From: JALYNX01 sp035292685
GTDB lineage: Bacteria > Actinomycetota > Acidimicrobiia > Spongiisociales > ZC4RG35
Direction: 5' to 3'
Assembly: GCA_035292685.1 (NCBI GenBank)
Contig: DATDPP010000040.1
Location: forward strand, 124,001-188,000
Length of the DNA stretch: 64,000 nt
Part shown: positions 63,214 to 64,000 of the stretch, in pieces
Position numbering within the stretch: position 1 is the stretch's first letter
How the letters are laid out: every line of letters begins with the position of its first letter
Position numbers and translations under genes: made by a program
Notes under the pieces: generated by a model
Database searches by the model: none
What the model saw: only the letters and a program-made list of their open reading frames with translations
What the model was told of the DNA's origin: nothing

Positions 63214-64000
63214 TTACGCCGCCGCGCCCTTGGACAGCTCGGCGGCCCGGCGCTCCACATCCTCCCGGCCTCCGACCATATAGAAAGCCTGCTCCGGGTA
63301 CTGGTCCATCTCACCGTCGATCACCGCTCTGAACGAAGCGATCGTCTCCTCGATCGGGGTGTAGATCCCGGCCTGCCCCGTGAATTGCTCGGCCACGAAC
63401 AAGGGTTGGGCGAAGAACCTCTGGATTCGCCGGGCCCGAGCCACGACCAGCTTGTCCTCTTCGGAGAGCTCGTCGATGCCAAGGATGGCGATGATGTCCT
63501 GGAGGTCCTTGTAGCGCTGGAGGATGCGCTGGGACTCGGTGGCGACGAAATAGTGGTCCGGCCCCACTATCAGGGGATCGAGGGCACGACTGGACGAGTC
63601 GAGCGGATCCACCGCCGGGTAGATGCCCAGCGCGGTCAAGGGACGGGACAGGACCGTTGTGGCGTCGAGGTGGGCGAAGGCGGTGTGAGGCGCCGGGTCG
63701 GTGATGTCGTCGGCCGGCACGTAGATCGCCTGCAGCGAGGTGATCGACCGGCCCTTCAAAGAGGTGATCCGCTCCTGGAGGAAACCCATCTCGTCGGCGA
63801 GGTTGGGCTGATACCCCACCTCCGAGGGCATCCGGCCGAGAAGGGTGGAGACCTCCGAGCCCGCCTGGGTGAAACGGAAGATGTTGTCGATGAACAACAG
63901 CACATCCTGACGCTGCACGTCACGGAAGTACTCGGCAATGGTCAGCGCGGAGAGGGCAACCCGGAGCCGAACTCCCGGCGGCTCGTCCATCTGCCCGAAC
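63214..64000 (-). CDS. atpD: ATP synthase F1 beta subunit (N-terminus beyond the window edge)
   Basis: The C-terminal 261 residues of the catalytic subunit; the frame is open to the window edge. VLLFIDNIFRFTQAGSEVSTLLGRMPS with Walker B, DDITDPAPHTAFAHLDATTVLSR, and the C-terminal helical domain ending in KGAAA are unmistakable. The ATG at 63990 is internal (FGQMDEPPG), not a start. Confidence 0.96.
   Translation of the reverse strand, partial: FGQMDEPPGVRLRVALSALTIAEYFRDVQRQDVLLFIDNIFRFTQAGSEVSTLLGRMPSEVGYQPNLADEMGFLQERITSLKGRSITSLQAIYVPADDITDPAPHTAFAHLDATTVLSRPLTALGIYPAVDPLDSSSRALDPLIVGPDHYFVATESQRILQRYKDLQDIIAILGIDELSEEDKLVVARARRIQRFFAQPLFVAEQFTGQAGIYTPIEETIASFRAVIDGEMDQYPEQAFYMVGGREDVERRAAELSKGAAA

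Noticed and set aside
63063..63314. Open frame of 83 residues between atpD and atpC
   Set aside because: Its middle is a translation of the heptanucleotide repeats and its ends overlap atpD and atpC in the wrong frame.

Overview
The window is GC-rich, densely coded DNA from an actinobacterium. The best match is an Acidimicrobiia-like lineage. This rests on a mycothiol-type PIG-L deacetylase, an F420-type LLM oxidoreductase, a two-subunit KorAB, a nickel superoxide dismutase, several lipoproteins with Thr/Ser-rich linkers, and many GTG/TTG starts with 4-base overlaps. The taxon is an inference from gene content; there is no rRNA gene to settle it.

Left part (1-16.6 kb) is mostly housekeeping and central carbon metabolism. 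It holds mfd (cut by the window edge), an SDR epimerase, pgsA, glpK, a 25-bp perfect hairpin, pth and rplY, all on the minus strand. These are followed by pgl and a lipoprotein hydrolase. A GNAT / class I amidotransferase pair faces a glutamine-synthetase-like ligase. Then come an AlkA-type glycosylase, a small flavoprotein with a soluble histidine kinase, and xylulokinase with a Gfo/Idh dehydrogenase.

Middle part (16.7-41 kb): a heme/corrinoid-type ABC importer behind a small lipoprotein; an ECF sigma factor, a membrane anti-sigma-like protein and exported proteins with charged tails; deoC with two aldehyde dehydrogenases, one of them a half-length protein without a catalytic domain; metG; a nickel superoxide dismutase facing a gene in which the SOD-maturation peptidase is fused to an AlkA-type DNA glycosylase; ACT, DUF3048 and amidase genes; korAB; and a complete IS481-family element (37740-39090) inserted just after korB.

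Right part (41-62.7 kb) is catabolic. The operon paaABCDE-tetR (phenylacetyl-CoA epoxidase) has a palindromic operator in front of paaA. Next lie an ABC-F ATPase and a frameshifted PIG-L deacetylase. The second catabolic block is a hydroquinone/hydroxyquinol locus. An operon on the minus strand (60.7 to 53.2 kb) encodes a two-subunit hydroquinone 1,2-dioxygenase, a semialdehyde dehydrogenase, a 3-oxoadipate-type CoA-transferase, maleylacetate reductase, a MoxR AAA+ ATPase and an intradiol dioxygenase. It is followed by a cyclase fused to a degenerate hydrolase, a VWA/CoxE-like protein, an LLM oxidoreductase and a PcaR/PcaU-like IclR regulator. Operator-like repeats in front of the operon and of the regulator resemble each other. 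The window ends in atpC and the 3' part of atpD, separated by an unusual heptanucleotide repeat tract.

The observations most worth following are the SodX-AlkA fusion opposite sodN, the MoxR/VWA pair built into the ring-cleavage locus, the period-7 repeats between atpD and atpC, and two genes whose best start appears to be CTG.
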